A DNA stretch of 64,000 nt from Cricetomys ansorgei. Taxonomy: Eukaryota; Chordata; Mammalia; Rodentia; Nesomyidae. The stretch covers positions 766,165-830,164 of the forward strand of contig JAMJFZ010000852.1 of NCBI GenBank assembly GCA_026225945.1, read 5' to 3'. The position numbers were made by a program, and so were the translations under genes. The notes below the pieces were generated by a model. The model had not been told where the DNA came from and ran no database searches. It was given only the letters and a program-made list of their open reading frames with translations. This document shows, in pieces, positions 39,285 through 50,165 of the stretch. Within the stretch, counting starts at the first letter, position 1. Each line of letters opens with the position of its first letter.

Positions 39285-39695
39285 AATTGCTATTGTTATG
39301 ATGAAACACCACGACCAAAAACAACTTGGAGAAGAAGGTGTTTATTTGACCTACACTTCCACAGTTCACCATTGAAGGAAATCAGCAGAGCTAGTCAAAG
39401 AGGGCAGGATCTGGAGAGGCAGGAGTCGATGTGGAGGTCATGGAGGGGTGCAGCTTGCTGACTTGATCTCCAGGGCTTGCTCAGCCTGCTTTCTTATATG
39501 AACACAAGACCACAAGGCCAGATGTGGCCCCACCCACTAATGGGCTGGTCCCTCGCAGATCAAGCACTAATTAATAAAATATCCTATGGGCTTGCCTGCA
39601 GCTGGATCTTATGGAGGCATTTTCTCACCTGAGGTCCTCTCCTCTCAGTTGATTATAACCCACGTGATTTTGACATAAAACTAGCCAGCACAGGA
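39285..39695 (+). mobile_element. Rodent interspersed repeat copy (left arm, innermost)
   Basis: Same family as at 9,789 but much better preserved, from TGTTATGATGAAACACCACG to the tail GACATAAAACTAGCCAGCAC. The mirror copy is at 48,280-48,690, and a truncated copy lies at 43,290-43,491. Confidence 0.65.
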
Positions 39696-40164
39696 CTCTA
39701 CTACTCCTTGCTGAAATATTGGCAACTAATGTATTGTGTTGGAGGAGAAGTCATTGCCTTCAGTTGTTTTTATATGAAACAGTGAGTCCCACAGGCTCCA
39801 CTGGATATTTCCAAGCCACACAAACAGTCCTGGTTAAGATCAGTGGGTCACAAAACAAAAAAAAAATCCACAAAAGGCATGAATGTGGAAAAGGCACACT
39901 ATAGGGATTAAAGGGGTGTGACAGAGCTGGGAGAGGGAGGGGGATAAGAGAGAGTGTATGGGGAATGAGTATGAATACAAGCACATACATACACTTATGC
40001 AATTGTCAATGGACACATTTAATCAAATAAAAAAATGAAAGACCACACAATGAACCACCTGAAGATATTTGACACCCAGACCATTGCTGAATAATCACAT
40101 GGAGGCCTTAGTGCCTTGGGTAGCAAGAGACTGTTAGGGAAGGGATTATCAAAGTCACAGTTTT
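39498..40164 (+). repeat. Left stem of a smaller inverted repeat in the spacer
   Basis: The reverse complement matches 42,828-43,491 almost throughout, including the words GGATATTTCCAAGC, CAATTGTCAATGGACAC and AGGGAAGGGATTAT. The two ~0.67-kb stems enclose a 2.66-kb loop containing MAGE-4. The outer part of this stem is also the inner end of the large palindrome arm. Confidence 0.9.
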
Positions 40165-41141
40165 GAGGCACCAGTATGCATTTGGTTTGATTTAGATGCA
40201 GTTACATCCCGTAGCCATTGCAGACTCCCCAGCTAATGTCTTCTGTCTTCTGAGGACTCACTGAATGTACACTGAATGTACAGAGGAATAGGAATTGTAA
40301 ATCCCAACCTCCTTTTAACTTAGCTGAATTTGTTATGAAAATACTTACCCACAAAGAACCTAGCAGGTACTCGGAGAGTGGGAGATCTCACCTTTACTTA
40401 CAAAGGTTTGGAGCTAAGAAAACTTTATTTAAAAAACGTTCAGCCTTGACCTGCAGTGGAATACAGTTTCTGTATGTTAGATAACACGGCATTCAAATCC
40501 CTGCCTATGTGGCCTTCAAGATGCTCTTTGAGTCCCATGGCCATCAAGGGAAATTTCTATCCCAGGTCAAACATTCCTTCCTTGCCAAACACCATATGTG
40601 GCTTGAGCAGGGAGCTGTGGAGACCCTTTCTTAAGGCATGCTCTTGCAAACATTTTCCTTTCCAAGACAAGAGGAGGGTGTGCTAACAAGCTAGCAGAAT
40701 ATAACACAACAAAAACAAACAATTTGATTCTGTTTTTCATGAAAATGACAAGTTCTATCCCATTGCCTGGGTAATTCCTATTGGAATGCCATGGTATGGT
40801 GTGACATATTACAAGTTAGGTATAAGTCATTCTCGTTTGCTTACAAAATAATAAAATTCACCTAACCTGGATCGACAACAGTAGGTGCATTACTAATGCC
40901 ACTTGTAAAGTTAAAACATCCCCAGCTAATGAACCTGATAGTAAACATGGTAACATTTTGAAATACCAAGAATCCCACAGTCACCCAGATGGAACAGGAA
41001 GAGTGGAAGTGTTCATGCTCTCCTCCCACAACAGCTCCAGCAATGAGGGTAGAGCACTCAGAGCCCTGATCTGCCTGACCTGACGTTGGTTGGAACCCAT
41101 GTGGGTCAGAGCAGCAGTATCACCTGCTGGGAGACTAGGGC
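40165..41141. other. Spacer loop sequence, 3' flank of MAGE-4
   Basis: From about 40,700 this resembles the 3' flank of the other MAGE copies (the run TTTTTCATGAAAATGACAAG is shared with 58,568 in the right arm). Between 40,165 and 40,700 I recognise nothing. Confidence 0.5.
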
Positions 41142-41919
41142 CTAGACCCTCTCTATCTCATCTCTCAGAGCCTCTGCACACCTGAAGGGGTAGGATCTGG
41201 GATCCTGCCTATCAACACTGGCAAAAAACCTCAACACTTTCATCTTGGTGGTTTCGGCATGGGCCCTGGGGCCCCCCAGGAACTCCTGATTAGGAGGATC
41301 CCTGTCTGGCACCTGCCTGCACACCAGGTACCCTTCCCGCACAAAAAGCTCTGTGATGAGGCTCCCGGGCTCCCCGTATACAAAATGATCTCTCCCAGCA
41401 TACAGCCCCACAATATAGGTGTGGGTAAGGGGGTCCATTTCTACCATGTCAATGCCAAAGACCTGCTTCATGCACTCAGAGGCCTTACTAAAGATCACAG
41501 GGTAGTACTCCTCATAAACTCTCAGGACTCTATGCAGCATTTCTGCCTTAGTTGTGTGCTGCCTCCTCCTCTACTTGATGAGCAGGAACTGCACCAAATC
41601 AACTATCCTTCGAATTAGGGTAACTTGTTGTGGTAACTGGGGTTCAGCCAACTCCCCGACTTGGTTGCCAGAGACCTCATTAGATCGTGCCCCTGCAGTA
41701 GAACCCATGTTATTGGCAGGAGAGGAGGCAATCTGAGAAATCTGGGGAGGAAAGAGCATTCCTCCAGCAGACACTTCTGCTGAGGTGCTGTCAGTGGCCT
41801 CCCACTCTCCTGCCTCAAGCATGCGGAGGGACCTGGGCACCATCTGGGTCCCTTTCCTCCCTTTGGGCGTGAGGGCTGCCTGGGAGGTTGGATCCCCATC
41901 TGATCTCAGTAGGATCCAT
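41142..41919 (-). pseudogene. MAGE-A-like gene with internal deletion (MAGE-4, spacer)
   Basis: The most diverged of the four MAGE copies. The start is ATG at 41,919 in the same Met-Asp-Pro-Thr context; the end is Ile-Glu-Arg-Val then TAG at 41,142. MHD motifs present: Leu-Leu-Ile-Lys at the start of the domain, Phe-Gly-Ile-Asp-Met, Tyr-Gly-Glu-Pro, and Glu-Phe-Leu-Gly-Gly-Pro-Arg (Trp replaced by Gly). Lesions: a frameshift near 41,820 that gives a stop after about 34 codons in the start frame; a TAG at 41,571-41,573 where the Tyr of Leu-Leu-Lys-Tyr belongs; and an in-frame loss of about 50 codons at about 41,410, removing the middle of the winged-helix region between His-Thr-Tyr and Gly-Leu-Tyr-Ala-Gly-Arg. 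It lies alone in the loop of the small inverted repeat. Not expected to make a working MHD protein. Confidence 0.85.
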
Positions 41920-41999
41920 CTTGATTTCCTTGGCAATCGCAGGCAGGTTAGCATGCAGGTCAGTGATGCAGACTCACAGGCCTGAGGGAGAAAGGGAGA

Positions 42000-42827
42000 G
42001 GGTGAGTAGACTCTGACAGATATTCTATGGACAGCTATCAGAAACACGTGTTGTAAGATTTTCCTTGCTGTTCTATGTTCAAAGGCTTCTGGTACTGCAC
42101 ATGGCCTGTGAGCCTGAATAGGAAGTTTCCCTGCCTCTGAGACAGAACAGAAGGCACTGAGGACACCTCGCACCTCCTTTATAGCTGTTCGGGGAATAAC
42201 TGCAAGAGGCAGCCCGATCAGTGTGGCCCATCAGTCCTAGGATTCGAGGCCCGCCTGACCCTCACCTTGAGAAATGGCAAGGTCTAGGACGTTTCTGGTG
42301 ATCACTGTGCCTACGTTCCTTAAGGCAAATTCCTATTTCTGAGAGACAGGAGGAAAAGGAGGGGAAGGGAATCCATCCAAAGTGCCTAGGTCTTCCCAGG
42401 GCAGCAGGAGGGCAAGGAGGGGCCAGGAATTCTGAGTTTGGCCAATGGAACTCCCTTACTTCTGGCCTTGAGACTTGACACACCCTGATCATTTTTCAGA
42501 TGATCTGGGCCAAGTTGTTCTTGACAGCTCTGTTCGACCAAAGCCAGGAAACAAGATGGGAAGCTCAGATTGACACTTTCACTCAGGGGTTCAGGGAAGA
42601 CTTTTCTGAGGTCTCTGCCTGTGCTCTGTACTGGAGTTTCCTTAACCCATCCCAGTAGTTGTTGCTGTACCTTTCCTGATTAGGAACCCCTGTGTGTCTT
42701 TGAAGTCTCCAACTCAGGATGCAGTTCCACAATTCCCTGATATCCTGACCTCTCCCAGGAGAAGTGAGCTGGTGCTGTAACCCATCAACCCCCTGTGGCA
42801 TGGATCTACAGTGATGCTCACATGCAT
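42000..42827 (-). other. MAGE-4 upstream region
   Basis: Resembles the 5' flank of the other MAGE copies, with a splice-like CTCACCTTGAG (minus-strand donor) at about 42,262 and a pyrimidine/purine-rich tract near 42,350. Untranslated exons are plausible but not firmly placed. Confidence 0.35.
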
Positions 42828-43491
42828 ATAAAACTGTGACTTTCATAATCCCTTCCCTAACAGTCTCTTGGTACCCAAGGCACTAAAGCCTCCATGTGAT
42901 TATTCAGCATTGGTCTGGGTGTCAAATATCTTCAGGTGGTTCATTGTGTGGTCTTTCATTTTTTTATTTGATTAAATGTGTCCATTGACAATTGCATAAG
43001 TGTATGTATGTGCTTCTATTCATACTCATACACTCTCTCTTATCTGTCTCCCTCTCCCAGCTCTGCCACACCCCTTTCCACCCTATAGTGTGCCTTTTCC
43101 ACATTCATGCCTCTTGTGGATTTTTTTTTGTTTTGTGACCCACTGATCTTAACCAGGATTATTTGTGTTGCTTGGAAATATCCAGTGGAGCCTGTGGGAC
43201 TCCCTGTTTCATATACAAACAACTGAAGGCAATTAATGCACCTCCTACACTATACATTAGTTGCTAATAGTTCAGCAAGGAGTAGTAGAGTCCTGTGCTG
43301 GCTAGTGTTATGTCAACATCACATGTGTTATAATCAACTGAGAGGAGAGGACCTCAGGTGAGAAAATGCCTCCATAAGATCTAGCTGCAGGCAAGCCCAT
43401 AGGATATTTTATTAATTAGTGCTTGATCTGCAAGGTCCATCCCATTAGTGGGTGGGGCCACATCTGGCCTTGTGGTCTTGTGTTCAATAAG
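42828..43491 (-). repeat. Right stem of the smaller spacer inverted repeat
   Basis: Inverted copy of 39,498-40,164. Its right part (43,085-43,491) is also a direct repeat of 48,073-48,480. It ends in TTCAATAAGAAA, immediately joined to MAGE-3 coding sequence. Confidence 0.9.
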
Positions 43492-44396
43492 AAATCAGAG
43501 CCTCTGCATACCTGAAGGGGTAGGATCTGGGATCCTGCTTAACTATGCTGGCAAAAAACCTCAATACTTTCATCTTGGTGGTTTCAACATGGGCCCTGAT
43601 GCCCCAGAGGAACTCATGGTGAGGAGGATCGCTGTTGGCCACCTGCCTGTATTGCAGGTACCCTTCCCGCACAAAGTGCTAAGTGATGAGGCTCTTGGGC
43701 TCCCAGTACAGGAAGTGCTCCCTCCCGGCATACAGCCCCATGACATTAAACAGGCTCCACAACACCTCTTCACTGACACAATTGTCCTCTACAAAGATGA
43801 TGGACAGCAAGATGATAACAAGGGCCGTCTTGGGGATACCGGGAACTCGGTGCTCCCACCCCATCATAGGTGATCCCCAGGGCAGTGACTAGGACATAGG
43901 TGTGGGGACGGGGTCCACCTCCATGACATCGATGCCAAACAATAGCCACATGCAGTCAGAGGCCTTATGAAAGATCATAAGGTAGTATACCTCATAATGG
44001 CAATTGATCCTCTCCAGAATTTCTGCTTTAGTAGCAGTCTGGTTCAACTGATACTTGAGGAGGAAGAACTACACCAAGCTAACTACCTCGTGATTTAGGA
44101 GGTCCTGGGCGGGGAACACTGCATTGGCCGCTTCCCTTACATGGTTGCCAGAGGCCTCCCCGGAAGGTGCTCCTGCCGGGGAGCCCATAGCAATGGGAGC
44201 AGAGGAGGCTCCCTGACCACCTGGGGAGAACTGAGCATGCCTCCAACAGACACACACCCCCTGAAGTGGTGGCCCTGGCCTCTACCTCCCCTGCTTCTGA
44301 AATGGGGTCCTGGGCACCCTCCAGGTCCCTCAACTCCCTCTGTGGCTGAACACTGTCTGGGAGGTCCGAGCTCCTGCTGTTCCCAGTGGGATCCAT
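43492..44396 (-). pseudogene. MAGE-A-like gene, 3'-truncated (MAGE-3, spacer)
   Basis: ATG at 44,396 in the same context as MAGE-1. The N-terminal half is nearly that of MAGE-1. Lesions in order: two extra bases in a GTGTGT run near 44,250 (frameshift); a one-base loss near 44,218; TGG to TAG at 44,069-44,071, just before the Leu-Leu-Lys-Tyr start of the MHD; an extra G near 43,860; and TAG at 43,679-43,681 inside the Ile-Thr-Glu-His segment (Glu lost). The Glu-Phe-Leu-Trp-Gly motif is intact, but the last ~7 codons of the family C-terminus are gone: the sequence switches into an interspersed repeat after Ala-Glu-Ala-Leu. The 73-bp 5' exon is present at 44,799-44,871. Confidence 0.85.
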
Positions 44397-44798
44397 GCTG
44401 AGTTTCCTGGGAACACAGGAAGACACCTTGCAGCTCACAGGGATGAAGACTCTCAGGCCTGGGGGAGAAAGGGAGAGGGTGAGTGGACTCTGCAGAGTTG
44501 TTCCTTGGGCAGCTCTCAGAAACAACTGTTGCACGTTTTTGCTGGGGGGTGCTCGAAGGACAAAGGACCCTGGCCCCGCATGTGCCTCTGAGAGGCTCCA
44601 GGAGGAAGAGACATGGCTCCGAGATTGCATGGCTCTTCTTCCCTTAGGTACATTCTCAGAGCACGTTCCTGTGTCTCTGAGATGGAACAGGAGGCAGCAA
44701 GGACAGACACCTCATACCTGTTGACGGGTGACCGACAGTTGCAGCCCGGTCCAGTGTGGTTCCTCTGTGCTACAACAGTACACCAACCCGACTCTCAC

Positions 44799-44871
44799 CG
44801 TGACTGATGGCTATGTCGAGCAAGTTCCCTGTGATCCCGGTGTCCAACTTCTTTAAGGCAAGAGACTACTC
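44799..44871 (-). other. Predicted 73-bp 5' non-coding exon of MAGE-3
   Basis: Same length and boundaries as in both arms. The base pair next to the donor reads ACG|GTGAG instead of AAG|GTGAG, so the donor is slightly weaker. Confidence 0.5.
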
Positions 44872-45754
44872 CTGTGGCAAAGAAAGAAGAGGAGGAGAGG
44901 GGGAGGAACCCACCCAGAGAGCCTCTGTTTCCCCACAGCCCTCTGCACCTGTCCACTTCTGATCCCGACAGCTTACCTGGATTCCTGGACACAAACGTAC
45001 ACCTCTTCAGGCAAACGTGCCTGGTGCCCCACGGGCTCTGGTGGCAGCCCAATCTGCACAGGCTCACCTTCCTGAGGGAGGAGGAGACACAGTTGAACAC
45101 CTATGGCCTCTGCACAAGCCTGTGCAGGGGCTTCTCAAGTCTGGCAAAGGACGCTGGGCTCTTTGTTTTCTTGCAGATCTCGAAGTTTCTCCTTCCCTCT
45201 CATTCCTCACAAAGCCCCTCCTGAGCATTGGATGCAGACAATGTAGCCTGATTATCCCAGCCTACCTAACTCTCTGTTTGGGGGAGGGTCTGAGCGCCTC
45301 TTCCTTCTGAAAGTCCAGATGGCTGCACGCCCTGCACTAGGTGAGCTGGGGAACAGGCCACCATCGGGGATACCCTGGCCTCTCATGGTCGCGCCTCTGT
45401 ATGTGTCTAGGTTGATCCACTGAGCAAAGGGCTGATTCTGATGACTGGGCCCCATTTGATGCAGTGCTCACCACAGGGTACAACACTGGGGGACCCTCTT
45501 TAGGCTCTGGGTCTAGGTCTGACTTTCATGCTGCTGTGGACAGGAGCCTTGGTCTGGGAACCTTGGAAACAGGCTCCAGACAGGCGTTCCCGCCAACTGG
45601 CACCTCCCCCTTGGTGACCGGCTAGCCAAAATGACCACACTGGATTACCTGAAGACTTCCTCCCCACTGCGTCCTGTGACAACCCCCAAACCGCTCACCT
45701 TGAGGGGAAAGTGCAACAGCAGAACAGTTTCTTTTACAGGCAGGTCACAACATG

Positions 45755-45896
45755 TCTCTGTGCCCCCCAAGTCCCCCAGATACAGGAGCTGGGATGTCAC
45801 AAAATGGCTCTGGGCCCTCCAAGTCCTAAGATGCAGGAGCTGGGATGTCACAAAAGGTCTCAGGGCCCTCCAGTCCCCGGATGCAGGAAGCACAAC
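45755..45896. repeat. ~51-bp tandem repeat, about 2.5 units
   Basis: The unit core is CAGGAGCTGGGATGTCACAAAA followed by a GGGCCCTCCA-like segment. It occurs only in the MAGE-3 unit, inside the ~0.5 kb absent from both palindrome arms at the matching position. Confidence 0.85.
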
Positions 45897-46212
45897 CTGG
45901 CAGACCCTGTTTCTGGATCATTCCAACATGGCTTCCAGACATCCCACACCATGTCCCCGGATATAGGTGCAGATGCGGAAGCTTGTTGCCACAGGGCCCA
46001 GAACTTTGGTATAGGTCCCTCAAGGGGACACAAAGTAGTTAGGCACCTTCAGCCTGTGTGCTCCGGCTTGGGCTTCTGAGATTCCCTGACTTCCACATTG
46101 ACCAAGATAGTCACATGACCCTCTCTCGGATGTGATGATTATATTGCTTCCAGGACAGTTTCCCCTAGGAAGAGGGGAAGGGGTGCCGCTATGCAGGAAG
46201 AGCCCGTGTGGG

Positions 46213-46605
46213 GCAGCACACAGCCCATTGACTGAGCTAGACCCCGGTCCTCCGGCCACAGCAACTGACTGAGCTAGACCCGGGTCCTCCGGCCACAGCC
46301 CACTGACTGAGCTACACCTTGGTCCTCCAGCCACAGCCCACTGACTGAGCTAGACCCGGGTCCACTGGCCACACCCCACTGACTGAGCTAGACCCAGGTC
46401 CTCCAGCAACAACCCACTGACTGAGCTACACCCGGGTCTTCCAGCAACAGCCCACTAACTGAGCTACACCCAGGTCTCCTGCCACAGCCCACTGACTGAG
46501 CTACATGTCAGGTCCTCCAGGCATAACCCACTGACTGAGCTACACCGGATCCTGCGGCCACAGCCGACTGATTGAGCTACACTCGGGTCCTGCGGCCACA
46601 GCCTG
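46213..46605. repeat. ~38-bp VNTR, about 10 units (expanded in the spacer copy)
   Basis: About ten diverged units with the core CCCACTGACTGAGCTA followed by CACCCGGGTCCTCCGGCCACAG-like sequence. The arms hold only about three units each at the equivalent position. Confidence 0.95.
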
Positions 46606-47837
46606 CTTTGCACTGTCCACCCTCGATCCCACTCTCACCATGCTCTGTAAGCAAGCGGGCCACCTGCCCTCAGCTGTGCCTGAATTTGCTGTCCATGCAG
46701 AGTCCCTAGCCCTCGAAGGGTAAGGTTCATCCCTGTGGGCCCACCTGCGTCCAGGCTGACCACAAGCACGAGCTGCCTCTGGAGGGCCACCTCTCCTGAA
46801 AGGGGCGGTTCCTCTCCTCCTTGATCTCTCACCTCCACTCTGAAATCCCTCCATGGCTGTGTCCTGTCCAGGAACCTCACTGAAGGGTCCTTCCTTCCCT
46901 AGGAACTAGAGTGTGGAAGCAGAGAGAAGGGGGCCTCTCCTCTGCCTTCAGCATCATTCCAAGCCCCAGGCCCCTCACCAAAAGGCTCTAACTCCCCAAG
47001 ATCACAGAGGCAATGCACAAGTCCTCCACCGAGGGCTCGTCCTGACAAGCCTGTGCCCTGTTGCTGGAGGACAATCCACTGCGGGATCAGGGCTTGTATA
47101 TACACAGGTCTGGGGCTTCCACAATGCACCCTACATTCTACTCTTTCCTTATGTCCCTGCATTTTTTCAGAGAGACAGGAATTCAATTAGAAAGTCATGT
47201 GTTTCTAATTGTTGGTTCATTGTGCATCATTGGGTGTTGGAACTTCCATTGCTCAACTAGGCTGATCTGAGAGTTTACTGAATTTCCTTTCTTTAAAGAG
47301 GCAATCTGAAAACGAACAAGGAGCCTGGGGATTTCCCTTGCTTCAGTCTGATAAGGAAACCCGGAGCATAGTCTTCCCTCCCCCTCACAGCCCTAAAACA
47401 GAGGAGAAAGGGCTGCATTAAGGAGCTGTGGTAGAGTCTCAGGGAAAGCTGCCATAGGATGTATTGTGTAGTTTTAATGCATCGGTGATTAACTCAGAGT
47501 GACCAATAATGTGTCGGTGTGGCATTAAGGAAAGAAACCAAACCACTTCTGCATGGTGTCACTTAACGAAGAGCATGGCCCATATTTGAATTTTCTATTT
47601 AATTTGCCTTTGTGTCCTGTTCTTTCTATCAGTTGTATAAGTATGGATCTGTGTCTCTGTGAATTTTTCCCTGTGTTTGTGTTTCTCTGTTTATCTGTTA
47701 TTTCTGTTCCTCATGAAGGACTTTGCTCTCTTTATTTATTGAACAGCAGTTAAATCACCACATGGGAAAGGGGGGCTGTCAAGAAGGACAGGAAAGATGA
47801 ATGTACATCAGGTGTATTCAGGGAACCCCTATCTTAG

Positions 47838-48042
47838 AATATATATACATATATATGTGTGTGTGTATATATATACACATACACATATATATATATATAT
47901 GTTTATATTCTATTTGTGTATGTGTGTGTAATATATGAAATATTTTTATATATCATACATTAGTACATATTATATATGTGTGTATATATGTGTGTGTGTG
48001 TGTATATATGTATATGTATATGTGTATATATATATATGCATG
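47838..48042. repeat. Compound (TA)n/(TG)n microsatellite
   Basis: Alternating TATATA and TGTGTG tracts with short interruptions, sitting between the end of the MAGE-3 unit and the inner end of the right palindrome arm. Confidence 0.95.
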
Positions 48043-48072
48043 TGAGCATCACTGTAGATCCATCCCACAGGG
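48033..48072. repeat. Short inverted copy of MAGE-4 upstream sequence at the palindrome junction
   Basis: About 40 bp (ATGCATGTGAGCATCACTGT and onward through GATCCAT) match the reverse complement of 42,786-42,826. They directly abut the inner end of the right arm. Confidence 0.8.
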
Positions 48073-48279
48073 GGTGTGCCTTTTCCACATTCATGCCTTT
48101 TGTGGATTTTTTTTTTGTCTTGTGACCCACTGATCTTAACCAGGACTATTTGTGTGGTTTGGAAATATCCAGTGGAGCCTGTGGGACTCACTGTTTCATA
48201 TACAAAAAACTGAAGGCAATGACTGCTCCTCCAACACTATACATTAGTTGCCAATAGTTCAGCAAGGAGTAGCAGAGTC

Positions 48280-48690
48280 CTGTGCTGGCTAGTGTTATGT
48301 CAATATCACATGGGTTATAACCAACAGAGAGGAGAGGACCTCAGGTGAGAAAATGCCTCCATAAGATCCAGCTGCAGGCAAGCCCATAGGATATTTAATT
48401 AATTAGTGCTTAATCTGCGAGGGTCCAAACCCATTAGTGGGTGGGGCCACATCTGGCCTTGTGGTCTTGTGTTCAATAAGAAAGCAGGCTGAGCAAGCCC
48501 TGCAGAGCAAGCCAGCAAGCTGCACCCCTCCATGACCTCCGCATCGACTCCTGCCTCTCCAGATCCTGCCCTCCTTGACTAGCTCTGCTGATTTCCTTCA
48601 ATGGTGAACTGTGGAAGTGTAGGTCAAATAAACACCTTCTTCTCCAAGTTGTTTTTGGTCGTGGTGTTTCATCATAACAATAGCAATTCT
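48280..48690 (-). mobile_element. Rodent interspersed repeat copy (right arm, innermost)
   Basis: Mirror of 39,285-39,695; ends at TTGCTATTGTTATGATGAAA read on the minus strand. Confidence 0.65.
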
Positions 48691-49690
48691 AGGACAGAAG
48701 TTGGTACCAGGAGTTGGGTACATCTGTGAACGTCCTGAGCATGCTGTTTTTGGGAGTGTTGTGGAAAGACTTGAGAACTTTGTCTAGAAAAAGGCCGTTG
48801 AGAATTCTAAGCCTGGTGAGCTGTTCTGTGGGAGCTTGGAAGATACGAATGTTAAGAGAAATGCAGAGGATGGAAACCTGGCTTGTGAATTTCTAGAGAG
48901 AAGTTACTTCCTTCAATGATGACATTCCTGTGGAAGTGTAAGCAAAATAATCCCTTTTCCCCACGTTGCTCTATTTCACACTATTTCAACAGAGCAATAG
49001 TAACCCTAAGACAAGCTTCAAGAACCCCTCCCTGATTCAAGATTGGCTGCTGATAGGCCTAGTCTTACACAGTCTTACACAGGACCATAAGCACAGCTGC
49101 TGTGAGGTCTTGCTTTCAATTGCTGTATTACAATCTGAAGACCACATTTCACATCATCATCTGGAGCTGACATTTTTCTGCCCCCTATTACTCAATGTCC
49201 CCACCCTGCTTCTCAAGCTTTAGATGGGATGGTCTAAACGTCCTGCTTAGGACTGAGCATGCAACCATTATCTATTCTGAGCATCTTGAGTAGCTATGAG
49301 TCTCTATATTCAGCAGCATTCGCTGCAAAGAGAAGCTTCATTGATTAAAGATGAGCATAACATTTGCTGCGGATAGAAATATTAGTGTGTAGGCTGAAAT
49401 TTGGTGAGGTCCTTACATTTTTCAAGCATGGGGGTTTTAAAGACAGTGGTTGTGGGACCTCAGCTCACTGTGTCTAGGTTCCTTCCTGCTTTGAATTGTC
49501 AGGAGTTAGTTCTGACAGGGATGTGTCACACTCACCAGAGACCCCAAAACATGGGACCTAAGAAAATCATTGCACTGAGAAATTGCCTCTGGCATTTCCC
49601 TACAGGACCAAACAGTAGAGGGCTTCAGATAGTAAGTCCAGAACAAAATATGATTCTCCGTCTTCAGAATTTTTGTGTGTGTTTTTCCTG

Positions 49691-49727
49691 TGTGTGCGTG
49701 CGTGTGTGTGTGTGTGTGTGTGTGTGC
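49691..49727. repeat. (GT)n microsatellite (right arm)
   Basis: Counterpart of the (CA)n at 38,238-38,284, shorter and with TGCG interruptions. Confidence 0.95.
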
Positions 49728-50165
49728 CTGTGTAAGGAATATAATCAAGAAAAAGTTATCAACTTGATGGTGGTAGAGATAGGAGGGGTTTAAGGTACAG
49801 TAACTTGGAGTGCCCTCAGGGAGGAGAAAAGTGATGTCTTTCTATTTCAATTAAAACCTTTTTAAAGGAAAAAAGAAAAAAGAAAAACAGAATTTGTGTA
49901 AGACATAGGAAATTCCTCTGTAAGTGGGAAACAAAGGTTGCTTAACAGAAATCTACTGAATCTAAGCCAGCATCATAGACATTCCGGAAGCCTCCAGTTT
50001 ATTTCTTACTCTCTAAGAGCAGGGTCTTAAAAGGAAATACATCAACACACTCATCTCACCATGTTGATTGAGAACATCAATCAAGCTTGGCTGCGTATGC
50101 TAAGTCATCTCACCAGCCACAAAAACACAGTTCTCTTGAAACAAGGACTAGGAAATATGTAAAAG

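Larger units (their letters stand above)
24110..39897 (+). repeat. Left arm of large inverted repeat (palindrome)
   Basis: Reading this interval in reverse complement reproduces 48,073-64,000 in order. Paired coordinates sum to about 87,966-87,973 in the inner part (for example 35,176 with 52,790; 39,259 with 48,714) and to about 88,111 in the outer part (24,223 with 63,888). The step comes mainly from an ~150-bp length difference near 29,538 / 58,443-58,599. The arm holds MAGE-1, HSFX-a, a B1, a probable LTR and a (CA)n tract. The left limit shown is only where the window end maps; the true arm may extend further left. Confidence 0.95.
43492..47771 (-). repeat. Third MAGE-unit duplicate in the spacer
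   Basis: Matches the right-arm block at about 58,996-62,370 in the same orientation, from inside the last MAGE codons to AAATCACCACATGGGAAAGG at the far end. It is longer than its counterpart (about 4.28 versus 3.37 kb), through about 0.5 kb of extra sequence at 45,700-46,210 and an expanded 38-bp VNTR. Both edges are abrupt. It is flanked by ~400-bp direct repeats at 43,085-43,491 and 48,073-48,480. Confidence 0.9.

Noticed and set aside
39719..40002. Open frames at the inner end of the left arm
   Set aside because: Within interspersed repeat sequence present in three copies with frame-breaking differences.
47838..48191. Frame with Tyr-Thr-Tyr-Thr/His-Thr repeats
   Set aside because: Translation of a (TA)n/(TG)n microsatellite.
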